From Actinoplanes sp. L3-i22 (GTDB taxonomy: Bacteria > Actinomycetota > Actinomycetes > Mycobacteriales > Micromonosporaceae), in assembly GCF_019704555.1 (NCBI RefSeq), contig NZ_AP024745.1, positions 9,573,501 to 9,637,500 on the forward strand: DNA of 64,000 nucleotides. Direction: 5' to 3'. The notes under the pieces are model-generated. The model searched no databases. It was given only the letters and a program-made list of their open reading frames with translations, and was not told the DNA's origin. The translations under genes were made by a program, and so were the position numbers. Positions 7,291 to 15,983 of this stretch are shown in pieces (the first letter of the stretch is position 1; every line of letters starts with the position of its first letter).

Positions 7291-8310
7291 TTAGAGGTAG
7301 GAAGTGGCGGTTTGGGCGAAGCCGTAGGGGGTGGTGGTCAGGTTGGTGTAGAGGTCGGTGGGGACCGTCAGCTGGATGCTTGTCGACTGGGTGGCGGTGA
7401 CCAGGCCGAACAAGCCCAGCAGGGTGGGGTGCTGTTGAGGGAGGCCGTCGGCGTACCCCAGGAGGTTCTCGTCGGTGGTGGTCGCCGCGGCCTCGACCAG
7501 GTCGTGCAGGAAGGCGGCCAGGGTGACCGGGTTGTCCTGGGGGTCGGCCAGCAGGTCGACGTAGGCGCGGGCCAGGTCCTCGTCGGCGGCCAGGAGGGCG
7601 CCGGCCGGGATGGCGGTCTGTTCCAGGACGAAGCCCGGGTCGAGTCTGGTCATGGCGTCGTCGCCGAGGACCACCGTGGTGGCCTCGTGGGCGGACGCCA
7701 GGCAGGCGGCCCGGACCGGGCGGGGCAGGGTGCGGACGGCCAGCTGGTCGGCGAGGGCCGCGCGGAGTTCCCGGACGACCGCGGCGTTGTCCTGGTCGGG
7801 GTGGGCCTGGGCGAGGATCTCCCGGATCGGGGCGGATCGGAGCGAGTCGTCCTGCGGCACCTCGGCGCGGCGGATGTGGACGTGGTCGACCTGGGTGAGC
7901 TCGCAGTCGTTGTCGACGGGCGGTGACGTGGACTTGCGGGCGTGCACCGTGTAGGGCGGGAACATCACGCCGAGGCCGTAGCTGCGGGCCTGGGCCCCGG
8001 CGTTCAGCACCACCGTGTGATATTCCGGCCGGACCGAGCCGGCGCTGGAGAAGCGGAGCTGGTAGCCGCGCAGCGGGCGGCTCTCCACGTCGAGGCCCTG
8101 CTCCTCCAGCTCGTCCTGCCGGAGCAGCCGCAGCAGGCCGAAGATCCGCAGGTCGTCCGCCACCGGGGTGGCGGACGGCGAGCGTTCCTGCTGGTGCGGG
8201 ATCCGGGAGGCGGTCTCCGGGCTGCGGGCCGCGGCCGAGGACGGGTGGAAGATCAGCATCTCGATGGAGGACGGGGACGACCTCTCCTCCGGGCGCGGGA
8301 CCTCGCGCAT
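7291..8310 (-). CDS. Hypothetical protein, 339 residues
   Basis: No family recognised. The protein is soluble, without signal peptide or membrane segment. An N-terminal low-complexity part (about 50 residues rich in Ser, Pro, Arg) leads into a folded domain with 'LRGYQLRFSSAGSVRPEYHTVVLNAG', a two-part aromatic/beta region, and then a mainly helical half (about residues 150-300). Codon use is typical of the region, so it is a real gene. ATG at 8310 is preceded by TTGGGGGTG as ribosome binding site; a later ATG (8259) is possible. The 13-bp repeat array lies just after its stop codon. Confidence 0.7.
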   Translation of the reverse strand: MREVPRPEERSSPSSIEMLIFHPSSAAARSPETASRIPHQQERSPSATPVADDLRIFGLLRLLRQDELEEQGLDVESRPLRGYQLRFSSAGSVRPEYHTVVLNAGAQARSYGLGVMFPPYTVHARKSTSPPVDNDCELTQVDHVHIRRAEVPQDDSLRSAPIREILAQAHPDQDNAAVVRELRAALADQLAVRTLPRPVRAACLASAHEATTVVLGDDAMTRLDPGFVLEQTAIPAGALLAADEDLARAYVDLLADPQDNPVTLAAFLHDLVEAAATTTDENLLGYADGLPQQHPTLLGLFGLVTATQSTSIQLTVPTDLYTNLTTTPYGFAQTATSYL

Positions 8311-8409
8311 CTGACACCCCCAAGGCTCCTGAACGAACTCATCGAGCCTGACAGATCAGGAGCGGCGCGGACAGGGCCAGTCGGCGCGAGTTTGATCCAC
8401 CGGGCGAGA

Positions 8410-9009
8410 TCATGGGCGCTCCACCCGGGTCGGATCACCCCGGATCAGGTCGTCGTGGAGGCGCCAGCGGGCGGTGACCGACTCCTGACCGGCGGCGGTG
8501 TCGGACTCCGCCAGGCGCCGGCGGATCAGGTCCAGGGCGAGCCGGCGGTTGAGGCTGAGCTGGCGTTCGGTGTCGACGACCACCTCCATGCCGGTCGGGC
8601 GGTGGGTGGCCCGGACCGCGGTGCTGGCCTTGTTGCGGTGCTGGCCACCTGGGCCGCCGGTGCGGACGGCGACCACGTCCACGTCGGATTCCGCGAACGT
8701 GGTCCGCGGGGTGCCGACCTCGCACGGCTGGGCGGTGATGTACCAGTTCTTGCGGCCGGGTCCGGTCCGGTACGGACTGGGCGCCTGCCAGCACAACGTC
8801 CCGGTCCAGGACGAAGCGAACCCGGGGTCCGAGATCCGCAGCAGCACCGAACGATAGGTGCCGGGCCGCTCCCCTGTGACGGAGGAGACGCGCTCGACGG
8901 TCACGGAATGCCCGCGGGCGTCAGCTTCCAGCCGCCGCAGCAGCTGGGCCAGTGCCCACGAGCACTCCTGCGGCCCCCGCCCGGCCGACATCAGCAGATG
9001 CACGCTCAC
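8410..9009 (-). CDS. prfH: Peptide chain release factor H (PrfH)
   Basis: A 199-residue class-I release-factor homologue. It has the catalytic GGQ loop in 'RTGGPGGQHRNKASTAVR' (about residues 116-133) that triggers peptidyl-tRNA hydrolysis, but is far shorter than RF1/RF2 (about 360) and lacks their N-terminal and stop-codon-reading parts, as expected for PrfH. Its GTG start overlaps the rtcB stop by 4 nt (GTGA), so the two are translationally coupled. In characterised systems PrfH frees peptides from ribosomes whose 16S rRNA is cut in the decoding centre and its partner RtcB reseals the rRNA; the same role is inferred here. Confidence 0.92.
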   Translation of the reverse strand: MSVHLLMSAGRGPQECSWALAQLLRRLEADARGHSVTVERVSSVTGERPGTYRSVLLRISDPGFASSWTGTLCWQAPSPYRTGPGRKNWYITAQPCEVGTPRTTFAESDVDVVAVRTGGPGGQHRNKASTAVRATHRPTGMEVVVDTERQLSLNRRLALDLIRRRLAESDTAAGQESVTARWRLHDDLIRGDPTRVERP

Positions 9010-10100
9010 CGTCGCCCCTTCCCACGAGCAGCAGGAGCCAGATCGGCGGTCTTGTAGGTGACCAGCGGGATCGTGCTTACCACCGAGGTGGCCAGCCCGT
9101 GCGACACCAGGTCCCCGATCACCTGCTCGATGCGCTTGTAGGCGGTCGGCGCCTCCTCGAACAGCAGCTGACGATCCCCGCAGACCACGAGCGAGCCCAC
9201 CGCCGTACGCCGAAGCTCCTCAATGGTGTGTTTGGCCTTTCCTCGCCGCAGCGCGTCGGCCCGGGACATCTTGCGTCCCGCGCCGTGCGCCACGGACCAG
9301 CCGGCCTCCGCGCCGGCGTGCCCGGCCACCAGGAACGACGGCGTGCCGCGGGTCCCGGCGACCAGCACGTCCCGGCCGTCGCCGTTGGCCGCGCCCTTGC
9401 GATGCAGGTAGAGCCCGTCGCGCAGCTCCACCGAGTTGTGGCACTCGTCGACGATCGGCTCGGTCACCGCCGCGCCGAGGGCGGTGGCGACCCGGGCCGC
9501 CATGATCCGCCGGTTGAGCGAGCCCCAGCGCACCGCGTCGTCGTGCGCGGCGAGGTAGGCGGCCGGGTCCTCGGCCGGGCCGGCGCCGTGCACCTCGGTG
9601 TGCGCCCGCAGGATCCGCTCGCCGAGCCCGCGCGAGCCGCTGTGCACGATCAGCACCAGGTCGCCGGCGGCGAGTCCGAGCCGGTCAGCGTGATCGGCGT
9701 CGAAAACAGTGCCGACTCGGGCCAGTTCGACGAAGTGATTGCCACGGCCGACGGTGCCGAGGCTCTCGGTGTATCCCCCGGGAACCTCGGCCACGTCGAA
9801 AAAAGCGTGGTCCGGCACGTCCAGGTCGGGGAAGCGCGCGGCGAGCTTCTCCGGCACCGGGCGCTTGAGCTTGATCGGGAAGACCGCGATGCCGCAGCCG
9901 ATGTCCGATCCGACCAGGAACGGGTAGAGCACGGACGAGGTCATGGCCGCGCCGATCGGCGCGCCCTTGCCGGGGTGCAGGTCGGGCATGCCGGCGACGT
10001 GCCGCATGCCGGGCAGCGCGGCGACCTGGTGACACTGGTCGATCGCGCTGGATTCGATCCAACTGGACGGGGCAGCGAAAATGGACACGCTGGAAGACAA
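9006..10100 (-). CDS. rtcB: RtcB-family RNA ligase, PrfH-linked type
   Basis: A GTP-dependent 3'-phosphate/5'-OH RNA ligase of about 364 residues, shorter than E. coli RtcB. Metal and GTP motifs are intact: 'GMPDLHPGKGAPIG', 'VGSDIGCGIAVF' (Asp and Cys ligands), 'GRGNHFVE', 'VHSGSRGLGE', 'HRKGAAN', and 'AHGAGRKMSR', whose His is the guanylylated nucleophile in studied RtcBs. TTG at 10100 is chosen because GTGGAG lies 8 nt before it and the start then matches the family; GTG 10088 and ATG 10142 are alternatives. It is the first gene of the rtcB-prfH pair and divergent from an acyl-CoA synthetase. Confidence 0.92.
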   Translation of the reverse strand: MSSSVSIFAAPSSWIESSAIDQCHQVAALPGMRHVAGMPDLHPGKGAPIGAAMTSSVLYPFLVGSDIGCGIAVFPIKLKRPVPEKLAARFPDLDVPDHAFFDVAEVPGGYTESLGTVGRGNHFVELARVGTVFDADHADRLGLAAGDLVLIVHSGSRGLGERILRAHTEVHGAGPAEDPAAYLAAHDDAVRWGSLNRRIMAARVATALGAAVTEPIVDECHNSVELRDGLYLHRKGAANGDGRDVLVAGTRGTPSFLVAGHAGAEAGWSVAHGAGRKMSRADALRRGKAKHTIEELRRTAVGSLVVCGDRQLLFEEAPTAYKRIEQVIGDLVSHGLATSVVSTIPLVTYKTADLAPAARGKGRR

Positions 10101-10251
10101 GACTGATGCTCCACAGGAGAACGGCAGCGCGACGGAAGGCATGCCGGAGGAGAGAACGGGACCCGGGGTGGAGGCATCAGTAATTCATGCGGCCCAGCCT
10201 TCCGGACCGCCGAATCCGGGGCAACCGATTTTCGCCTGGCATGATCCACAC

Positions 10252-11646
10252 ATGCCTCTGCTCGCCGCACTGCTGCAGAACGCCGATGTCGCCGACTTCG
10301 TGGTCACGCCGGATCGGCAGGTCACCCGCCACGAACTGCTCGGCTGGGCCGCCGGGCTGGCGGCGGAGATAGCCGGGCGGCGGATCGTCGCGGTGCACGC
10401 GGCGCCCGGCCTGCCGACGATCGTCGCGGTGACCGCCGCGCTGCTCGCCGGGGTGCCGATCGTGCCGATCCCGCCGGACGCGGGCGAGCTGGAACGGGCG
10501 CACATCCTGCGGGACTCCGGCGCGGAGCTGATCCTCTCCGACGATCCGGCGGCGGGCGGGGCCACCGCCGTACCCCTGAAGAAGATCTCCGGCGGGAAAG
10601 CCGGCAGCGTGCCGCCGGAGCCGGACCCGAGCGGACCCGGTCTTGTTCTGTACACGAGCGGCACGACCGGCGCGCCGAAGGGCGTCGTGCTGTCCCGCGC
10701 CGCGATCGCCGCGGATCTCGACGCGCTCGCGAGCGCCTGGCTGTGGACCCCGGACGACACGCTCGTGCACGGCCTCCCCCTCTACCACGTGCACGGACTC
10801 GTGCTCGGCGTCCTCGGACCGCTCCGCCTCGGCTCCAGGATCAGACACACCACAAAACCAACCCCTGAGGCGTACGCCGCCAACCCCGGCTCGATGTACT
10901 TCGGCGTCCCCACGGTCTGGTCGCGGATCGCCGCCGCCCCCGCCGCAGCGGCGGCGCTCAAGCCGGCCCGGCTGCTGGTCTCCGGCAGCGCACCGCTGCC
11001 GGTCCCGGTCTTCGACGCGATCGAGCGGCTGACCGGCCAGGCCCCGGTCGAGCGCTACGGGATGACCGAAACCCTGATCACGGTCAGCGCCCGCGCCGAC
11101 GGCGAGCGCCGCGCCGGCCACGTCGGGCGGCCGCTCGACAACATCCACACCCGGCTGGTCGACGAGATCGGCAACCCGGTGCCGGACGACGGGGTGAGCA
11201 TCGGCAACCTGCAGGTGTGCGGGCCGACGCTGCTCGACGGCTACCTGCGCGACGGCGGCGTGCGGCCGGCCGAGCTGATCCACGGCTGGTACCCGACCGG
11301 CGACGTGGCCACGATCGGCCCGGACGGCTGGCACCGGATCGTCGGCCGCGCCTCCACCGACCTGATCAAGAGCGGCGGCTACCGGATCGGCGCCGGTGAG
11401 GTCGAGGACGCGTTGCTGCTGCATCCGGCGGTGCGCGAGGCGGCCGTGGTCGGCACCCCGCACATGGATCTGGGTGAACAGGTGACCGCGTTCGTGGTGG
11501 CCGACCCGGTGACGCCGGAGGAGCTGATCGCGTTCGTCGCCGAGCGCCTGGCCGCCCACAAACGCCCACGAACGGTGCACCTGGTCGCCAGTTTGCCGCG
11601 CAACGCGATGGGAAAGGTCCAGAAAAAGCAGCTCATGAGCGATTAG
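10252..11646 (+). CDS. AMP-forming acyl-CoA synthetase
   Basis: A 464-residue ANL-superfamily adenylating enzyme. It has the P-loop 'LVLYTSGTTGAPKGVVLS', the 'YGMTETL' motif, the 'YPTGDVATIG' hinge region and the C-terminal 'LPRNAMGKVQKKQL' with the catalytic lysine. All motifs for adenylation and thioester formation are present. The short length and the final motif resemble malonyl-CoA synthetase (MatB) and related short acyl-CoA synthetases, but the substrate is not proven. The ATG at 10252 gives the usual N-terminus; an open frame extends further upstream over the divergent rtcB start. The phosphatase gene follows after 10 nt. Confidence 0.88.
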   Translation: MPLLAALLQNADVADFVVTPDRQVTRHELLGWAAGLAAEIAGRRIVAVHAAPGLPTIVAVTAALLAGVPIVPIPPDAGELERAHILRDSGAELILSDDPAAGGATAVPLKKISGGKAGSVPPEPDPSGPGLVLYTSGTTGAPKGVVLSRAAIAADLDALASAWLWTPDDTLVHGLPLYHVHGLVLGVLGPLRLGSRIRHTTKPTPEAYAANPGSMYFGVPTVWSRIAAAPAAAAALKPARLLVSGSAPLPVPVFDAIERLTGQAPVERYGMTETLITVSARADGERRAGHVGRPLDNIHTRLVDEIGNPVPDDGVSIGNLQVCGPTLLDGYLRDGGVRPAELIHGWYPTGDVATIGPDGWHRIVGRASTDLIKSGGYRIGAGEVEDALLLHPAVREAAVVGTPHMDLGEQVTAFVVADPVTPEELIAFVAERLAAHKRPRTVHLVASLPRNAMGKVQKKQLMSD

Positions 11647-11656
11647 CGTCCGGTAT

Positions 11657-13537
11657 GTGACGTTCACGGTCGACGAGTTCAGCGAGTGGAACCAGCAGCT
11701 TCTCTCCCGTCAGGCGGTGACCCGGCGGTCCCTGCTGTTGACCGCGATGGCCGGCCTGGGCAGCCAGTTCGCGCTGGCCAGGCGGGCTTTCGCGGCGGGT
11801 GGCGGCACGGCCGGGAGCGCGGGCGTGGTGGTCTCCGGGCGGCACCTGTCGTTCGTGCCGGGGGCCGGTGACATACCCCTGGACGCGATGGCGGTGACCG
11901 CGCAGCTGTCCAGCAGCACCGGCGCGCTGCCGGCCAAGCTGCGCGCGTTCGTCGACGTCGGCGACCGGCCCGGTGTCTACGGCACCCGGGTCGAGGCCGG
12001 GATCAAGCATCTGACCGGCCAGTACGCGATCCCCGGCGGCCCGGTCGGCAGCCAGTTCTACGCCAAGGCCCGGATCACCGGACTGAAGCCGGACACCGTC
12101 TACCACTACCGGGTGCGGCTCTCCGACGGCACGGTCAGCGGCGACGCGCACTTCACCACCGCGCCGGAGTCGGCCAAGCCGTTCACCTTCACCGCGTTCG
12201 CCGACGTCGGCACGGACACCGCGCCGAAGGATCCGGCGTTCGCCTGGAAGACCGCGCCCACCCCGTGGCCGAAGGGTGTCTTCGACAACCGGGCGTACGG
12301 CGTCCTCGACCCGGTCGGCGGGCCGAAGGGCACCGACAAGCACCCCGCACTGAGCATGACCCGCCTGATGACCACCCAACGGCCGGCGTTCACGCTGCTC
12401 GCCGGGGACATCTGCTACGCCAACCCGTCCGGGACCGGGCTGCCGGCCGACGACACCACGGCGCTCACCGGCAAGGCCCCGGCCGGGCGAAACCTGTTCA
12501 ACCCGTACGTCTGGGATGTGTTCCTGAATCAGATCGAACCGCAGGCGGCCTACACGCCGTGGATGTTCGCGACCGGCAACCACGACATGGAACCGGTCTA
12601 CGGCAACACGTCCTACCTGGGCGGCAGCCCGACGCACGGCTACGGCGGGCACGTGCGGCGGCTGGACTTCCCGGCGAACGGGCCGAAGGGCTGCCCGTCG
12701 GTCTACCGGTTCGCGTACGGCAACGTGGGCCTGATCTCGCTGGACGCCAACGAGCTGTCCTGGGAGTTGCAGTCGAACTTCGGCTACTCCGGCGGCGCGC
12801 AGGTCGCCTGGCTGAAGGAGACGCTGAAGCGGTGGCGGACGGCCGGGTCCGGAGTGGACTTCATCGTGGTCTTCTTCCACCACTGCCTGTTCTCCACCGC
12901 GCACAACCACGCCTCGGACGGCGGGCTGCGCGCCGCGGTCGAGCCGCTGTTCACCAAGTACCAGGTGGACCTGGCCGTGCAGGGGCACAACCACCTGTTC
13001 GAGCGCACCGACCCGATCCGGCACGGCAAGCGCACCAGGGCGGCGCCGGACGGGTCCACGGTGAACCCGGCCACCGACGGGACGATCTACGTCTGCGTCG
13101 GGTCGGGCGGGCGGCCGCGGTACCCGTTCCGCCCGGCGCCGGGTGCCGAGGCGCCGGCGCCGGCCGGGGTGACGCCGAAGGGCGAGCAACTGCTCCCCGA
13201 GGGGCAGCGGTACCGCGGCCACAAACCCAGCGGGAAGGAGAACACCACCTCGACCGTGGCGAACGGCTACTTCTGGGCGAAGGAGAAGAACAAGCCGAAG
13301 AAGGGCAAAGGCGCGCCGACCGGACTGCGGGTGCCGGAGTCGGTGGACTGGTCGCAGGTCCGCTACGACGGATACGCCTTCATTGCCGTCGATGTCGTTC
13401 CACCCACCAGGGCGGGTGACAGCACCACGCTCACCGTGCGTACGCTCGCGGACGCCCTGCCCGGCACCGGAAAACCATATAGCGAGATCGATCGCATCAC
13501 GCTCAAGCGGACATCTGGACTGCTCATCGCGGGGTAA
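11657..13537 (+). CDS. Tat-exported purple-acid-type metallophosphoesterase
   Basis: A 626-residue protein. The N-terminus has a twin-arginine signal ('RQAVTRRSLLLTAMAGLG', cleavage near 'AFAAGG'). A fibronectin-like domain (about residues 60-170) is followed by a metallophosphatase domain with metal ligands in 'FTAFADVGTD', 'LAGDICYAN', 'ATGNHDMEPV', 'VFFHHCLFS' and 'QGHNHLFERTD'. This is the purple acid phosphatase/PhoD-like layout, acting on phosphate esters outside the cell. Residues 545-560 carry a Lys-rich insertion (KEKNKPKKGKG). GTG start 10 nt after the upstream stop suggests co-transcription. Confidence 0.87.
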   Translation: MTFTVDEFSEWNQQLLSRQAVTRRSLLLTAMAGLGSQFALARRAFAAGGGTAGSAGVVVSGRHLSFVPGAGDIPLDAMAVTAQLSSSTGALPAKLRAFVDVGDRPGVYGTRVEAGIKHLTGQYAIPGGPVGSQFYAKARITGLKPDTVYHYRVRLSDGTVSGDAHFTTAPESAKPFTFTAFADVGTDTAPKDPAFAWKTAPTPWPKGVFDNRAYGVLDPVGGPKGTDKHPALSMTRLMTTQRPAFTLLAGDICYANPSGTGLPADDTTALTGKAPAGRNLFNPYVWDVFLNQIEPQAAYTPWMFATGNHDMEPVYGNTSYLGGSPTHGYGGHVRRLDFPANGPKGCPSVYRFAYGNVGLISLDANELSWELQSNFGYSGGAQVAWLKETLKRWRTAGSGVDFIVVFFHHCLFSTAHNHASDGGLRAAVEPLFTKYQVDLAVQGHNHLFERTDPIRHGKRTRAAPDGSTVNPATDGTIYVCVGSGGRPRYPFRPAPGAEAPAPAGVTPKGEQLLPEGQRYRGHKPSGKENTTSTVANGYFWAKEKNKPKKGKGAPTGLRVPESVDWSQVRYDGYAFIAVDVVPPTRAGDSTTLTVRTLADALPGTGKPYSEIDRITLKRTSGLLIAG

Positions 13538-13627
13538 CCGACCGTCCACAGAAGACGGACAAGATCGCGTTCCGTTGCTATCGTGAATCCCCTTACCGAC
13601 GGTCGTCGCCTGCTGACGGGGGGTGCG

Positions 13628-14269
13628 ATGCGGAAAAGCGGAACACGCCCGGCCCTGCTCACCGGGACAGCCCTGACCCTGGTCGCGCTCGGCGCGGCCG
13701 CGATGCTGATCTGGACTCCCGGCGCCGCGTTCGCCTCGACCGGCGGCGTGCTCGGCGCCGCCCTGGTCGGCTGGCTGACCCAGGACCGGCCGCGCCGCCG
13801 CCCGGCCCCGGCCGGCCCGGTCGGCTACGCCGTGCGGATCACCGACCTGGACTACGTGGCCCTCACCGACGGGGACCGGACCGTCGACGTGCCGGCCGCC
13901 GGGCACACCGTGCAGGTCGTGGTCACCGGGCTGTCGGCGGTCCCGGTGCTGCTCACCGGGCTGCGCGCCGAGGTCCTGGAGCGCGGCGACGGCCGGGGCG
14001 ACCTGTCCCGGCACGCGGCGGCGGTGCCGGTGCGCCGCTTCGAGGTGCGGCTCGACGAGCAGCCGCCCCGGGTGCTGACGGCCGGTTTTCCGTACCGGCT
14101 GGCCCACCACCGGACGGAGGTGTTCGACATGGCGGTGCACACCGACAGCGGCGACGTGCGGTGGCGGCTCTGGCTCGACTGGTCGGCCGGCGGGCAGACC
14201 GGGGCGCTGCGGATCGACCTGGCCGGGCAACCGTTCCGGACCGCCGCCCGGCACGGCATCCCAGGCTGA
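13628..14269 (+). CDS. Membrane protein, first of a related pair
   Basis: A 213-residue protein from ATG 13628 (GTG 13583 would add 15 residues). Two hydrophobic segments near the N-terminus ('LLTGTALTLVALGAAAML' and 'STGGVLGAALVGWL') precede a beta-rich domain starting 'VGYAVRITDLDYVAL'. The domain ends with 'VRWRLWLDWSAGG'. The next gene, 3 nt downstream, has the same plan with 'AGYAVRVTTRTHAAV' and 'LRWRLTAEIEDGG', so the two are paralogues. No known family recognised. Position and spacing show one operon. Confidence 0.7.
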   Translation: MRKSGTRPALLTGTALTLVALGAAAMLIWTPGAAFASTGGVLGAALVGWLTQDRPRRRPAPAGPVGYAVRITDLDYVALTDGDRTVDVPAAGHTVQVVVTGLSAVPVLLTGLRAEVLERGDGRGDLSRHAAAVPVRRFEVRLDEQPPRVLTAGFPYRLAHHRTEVFDMAVHTDSGDVRWRLWLDWSAGGQTGALRIDLAGQPFRTAARHGIPG

Positions 14270-14272
14270 CCG

Positions 14273-15919
14273 GTGGCCGGCCGCCGGGACACCGCGCTCC
14301 TCAGCTTCGGCCTGCCCGCGCTCGCCGGCGCCGCGCCACTGGTCGCGGGCGGGATCACCGCCTGGCCGGCCTGGCTGGGCGTGCTGCTGGTGGCCGGGTT
14401 CTCCGGGACCGTGGCGCTGCGCGGCGACGCGGATCCGGGGCAGCCGGTGATCGCGCCGGACGGGCAGGCGCTCTACGTCATGCAGCGTCCGCTGCGGACG
14501 GTCGCCGCCCGGGGCGTCCCGGCGGACGCCGGATACGCGGTGCGGGTCACGACGCGGACGCACGCCGCGGTCGTCCTCGCGCCGGGCGGCGCGACCGGCC
14601 CCGAGGGTCACTGGATCCCGAGCACCGGCCACAACCTCGCGCTCACCGTCTCCGCGCCGCCGGAAAACCCGGTCACGGTACGCACATTGACCGCCTCCGT
14701 GCGCTCCACCGGCCCGTTCCCGGGCTCGGCCGGGCTCAGCCTGATCTCCCGGCGGATGCCCGACCTGGTCCTCAGCCCGGACCTGCTGGAGTCCCTGCAG
14801 CGCTCGGTCGCCGCGTACCGGCCGCTGGCCGTGCCGGACGCCGCGATCCTGCTCGACGACCGGCCACCGGCGGTGTCCCCGCTCGGCACCGCCGAGCGAC
14901 CACCCCTGCTCGTCCCGGCCGGCCAGGCCCGCACCCTGGTCCTCGCCCCGGTCACCGAGCACCCCGGCTGGCTGCGCTGGCGGCTCACCGCGGAGATCGA
15001 GGACGGCGGCCGCGTCGACGTCGTGCACTGGGACCTGGACGTCACCGCGGCCGGCGGGATGACCCGGGTCCTGCCGGGCGGCGCGACCGCCCGGCTGCCG
15101 GTCTGGGAGCAGTTCCCGGACCACTGGGACCCGGCCAACGGCCGGCCCGGCACCGAGCCCGCCCTCGGCACGTTCGACGTGGCCGCGCACCCCGCCGCCG
15201 ACGGGACCGGCCTGCTCACCCGGCCACCCCGGCCGCGGCCCGACCCGGAGCCGGTGGTCGCCGCCGAGCTGCGCCGGCGCGCCGAGCAGGAGCACCGGGC
15301 CGGGCACGAGCACGTGGCGGCGGGGCTGTGGCGGGAGGCGGCCGATGCCGGGAGCGGGCCGGCGGCGTACGCGCTCGGGGTGGTCCTGCGGCACGCCGGC
15401 GACCTGGACCAGGCGGCCGGCTGGCTGCGCACCGCCGCCGGCCGGCGGGTCTTCCCGGCCTTCAACGACCTGGGCACGGTCGAGCTGGCCCGCGGGCACG
15501 CCGAGGAGGCCGAGGCGTGGTTCCGCCGGGCGATGGACGAGGGCGACTGGGCCGCGGTGGTCAACCTGGCCACCGTCGCCGAGCAGCGCGGCCGCGCCGA
15601 CGAGGCCGAGCAGCTGCTGCGCCCGGCCTGGCGGATGCACGCGACCCGGGCCGCCGACGCGCTGATCCGGCTGCTGGCCGGGCAGGGCCGGCTCGACGAG
15701 GCGGAGGAACTATTGGTCCGGGACGCCGAGGCGGCGCCGGTGGACGGGCCGATCCCGTCCGAGCCGCGCTACGTGCGGTTGTTCCGGCTCGCCGAGTTCC
15801 TGCACAACGTGCGCCGCGACCCGCGGGCGGCCGGGGTGCTGCGAGCCGCGCTCGCCGACCCGGACATCCCGCCGGAGGCCGCCGCCCGCGCCCGGCTCGC
15901 CCTGACCCGGATGTCGTGA
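14273..15919 (+). CDS. Membrane protein with C-terminal TPR/Sel1-like repeats
   Basis: A 548-residue protein with a GTG start 3 nt after the previous stop. N-terminal membrane hairpin (residues 8-45), two beta-rich domains (about 55-300, related to the upstream protein), then tetratricopeptide/Sel1-like helical repeats from about residue 340, for example 'AAYALGVVLRHAGDLDQAAG' and 'AFNDLGTVELARGHAEEAEA'. The repeats suggest a protein-binding scaffold tethered to the membrane. Function unknown; it probably works with its upstream paralogue. Confidence 0.75.
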   Translation: MAGRRDTALLSFGLPALAGAAPLVAGGITAWPAWLGVLLVAGFSGTVALRGDADPGQPVIAPDGQALYVMQRPLRTVAARGVPADAGYAVRVTTRTHAAVVLAPGGATGPEGHWIPSTGHNLALTVSAPPENPVTVRTLTASVRSTGPFPGSAGLSLISRRMPDLVLSPDLLESLQRSVAAYRPLAVPDAAILLDDRPPAVSPLGTAERPPLLVPAGQARTLVLAPVTEHPGWLRWRLTAEIEDGGRVDVVHWDLDVTAAGGMTRVLPGGATARLPVWEQFPDHWDPANGRPGTEPALGTFDVAAHPAADGTGLLTRPPRPRPDPEPVVAAELRRRAEQEHRAGHEHVAAGLWREAADAGSGPAAYALGVVLRHAGDLDQAAGWLRTAAGRRVFPAFNDLGTVELARGHAEEAEAWFRRAMDEGDWAAVVNLATVAEQRGRADEAEQLLRPAWRMHATRAADALIRLLAGQGRLDEAEELLVRDAEAAPVDGPIPSEPRYVRLFRLAEFLHNVRRDPRAAGVLRAALADPDIPPEAAARARLALTRMS

Positions 15920-15983
15920 GGCGTATGCCACCTCGCCGATATTGGACCTTCCGCATCGGTGTCCGGATTTCTACTGTGTTGCC

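Noticed and set aside
13543..13562. Hairpin CCGTC-cacagaa-GACGG after the phosphatase gene as a terminator
   Set aside because: Stem is only 5 bp with no U-tract; too weak to call.
11633..15640. A 1335-residue open frame on the minus strand
   Set aside because: It is antisense to the phosphatase and membrane-protein genes; its sequence is Arg/Gly/Pro/Ala-rich nonsense typical of GC-rich shadow frames and shows no motif.
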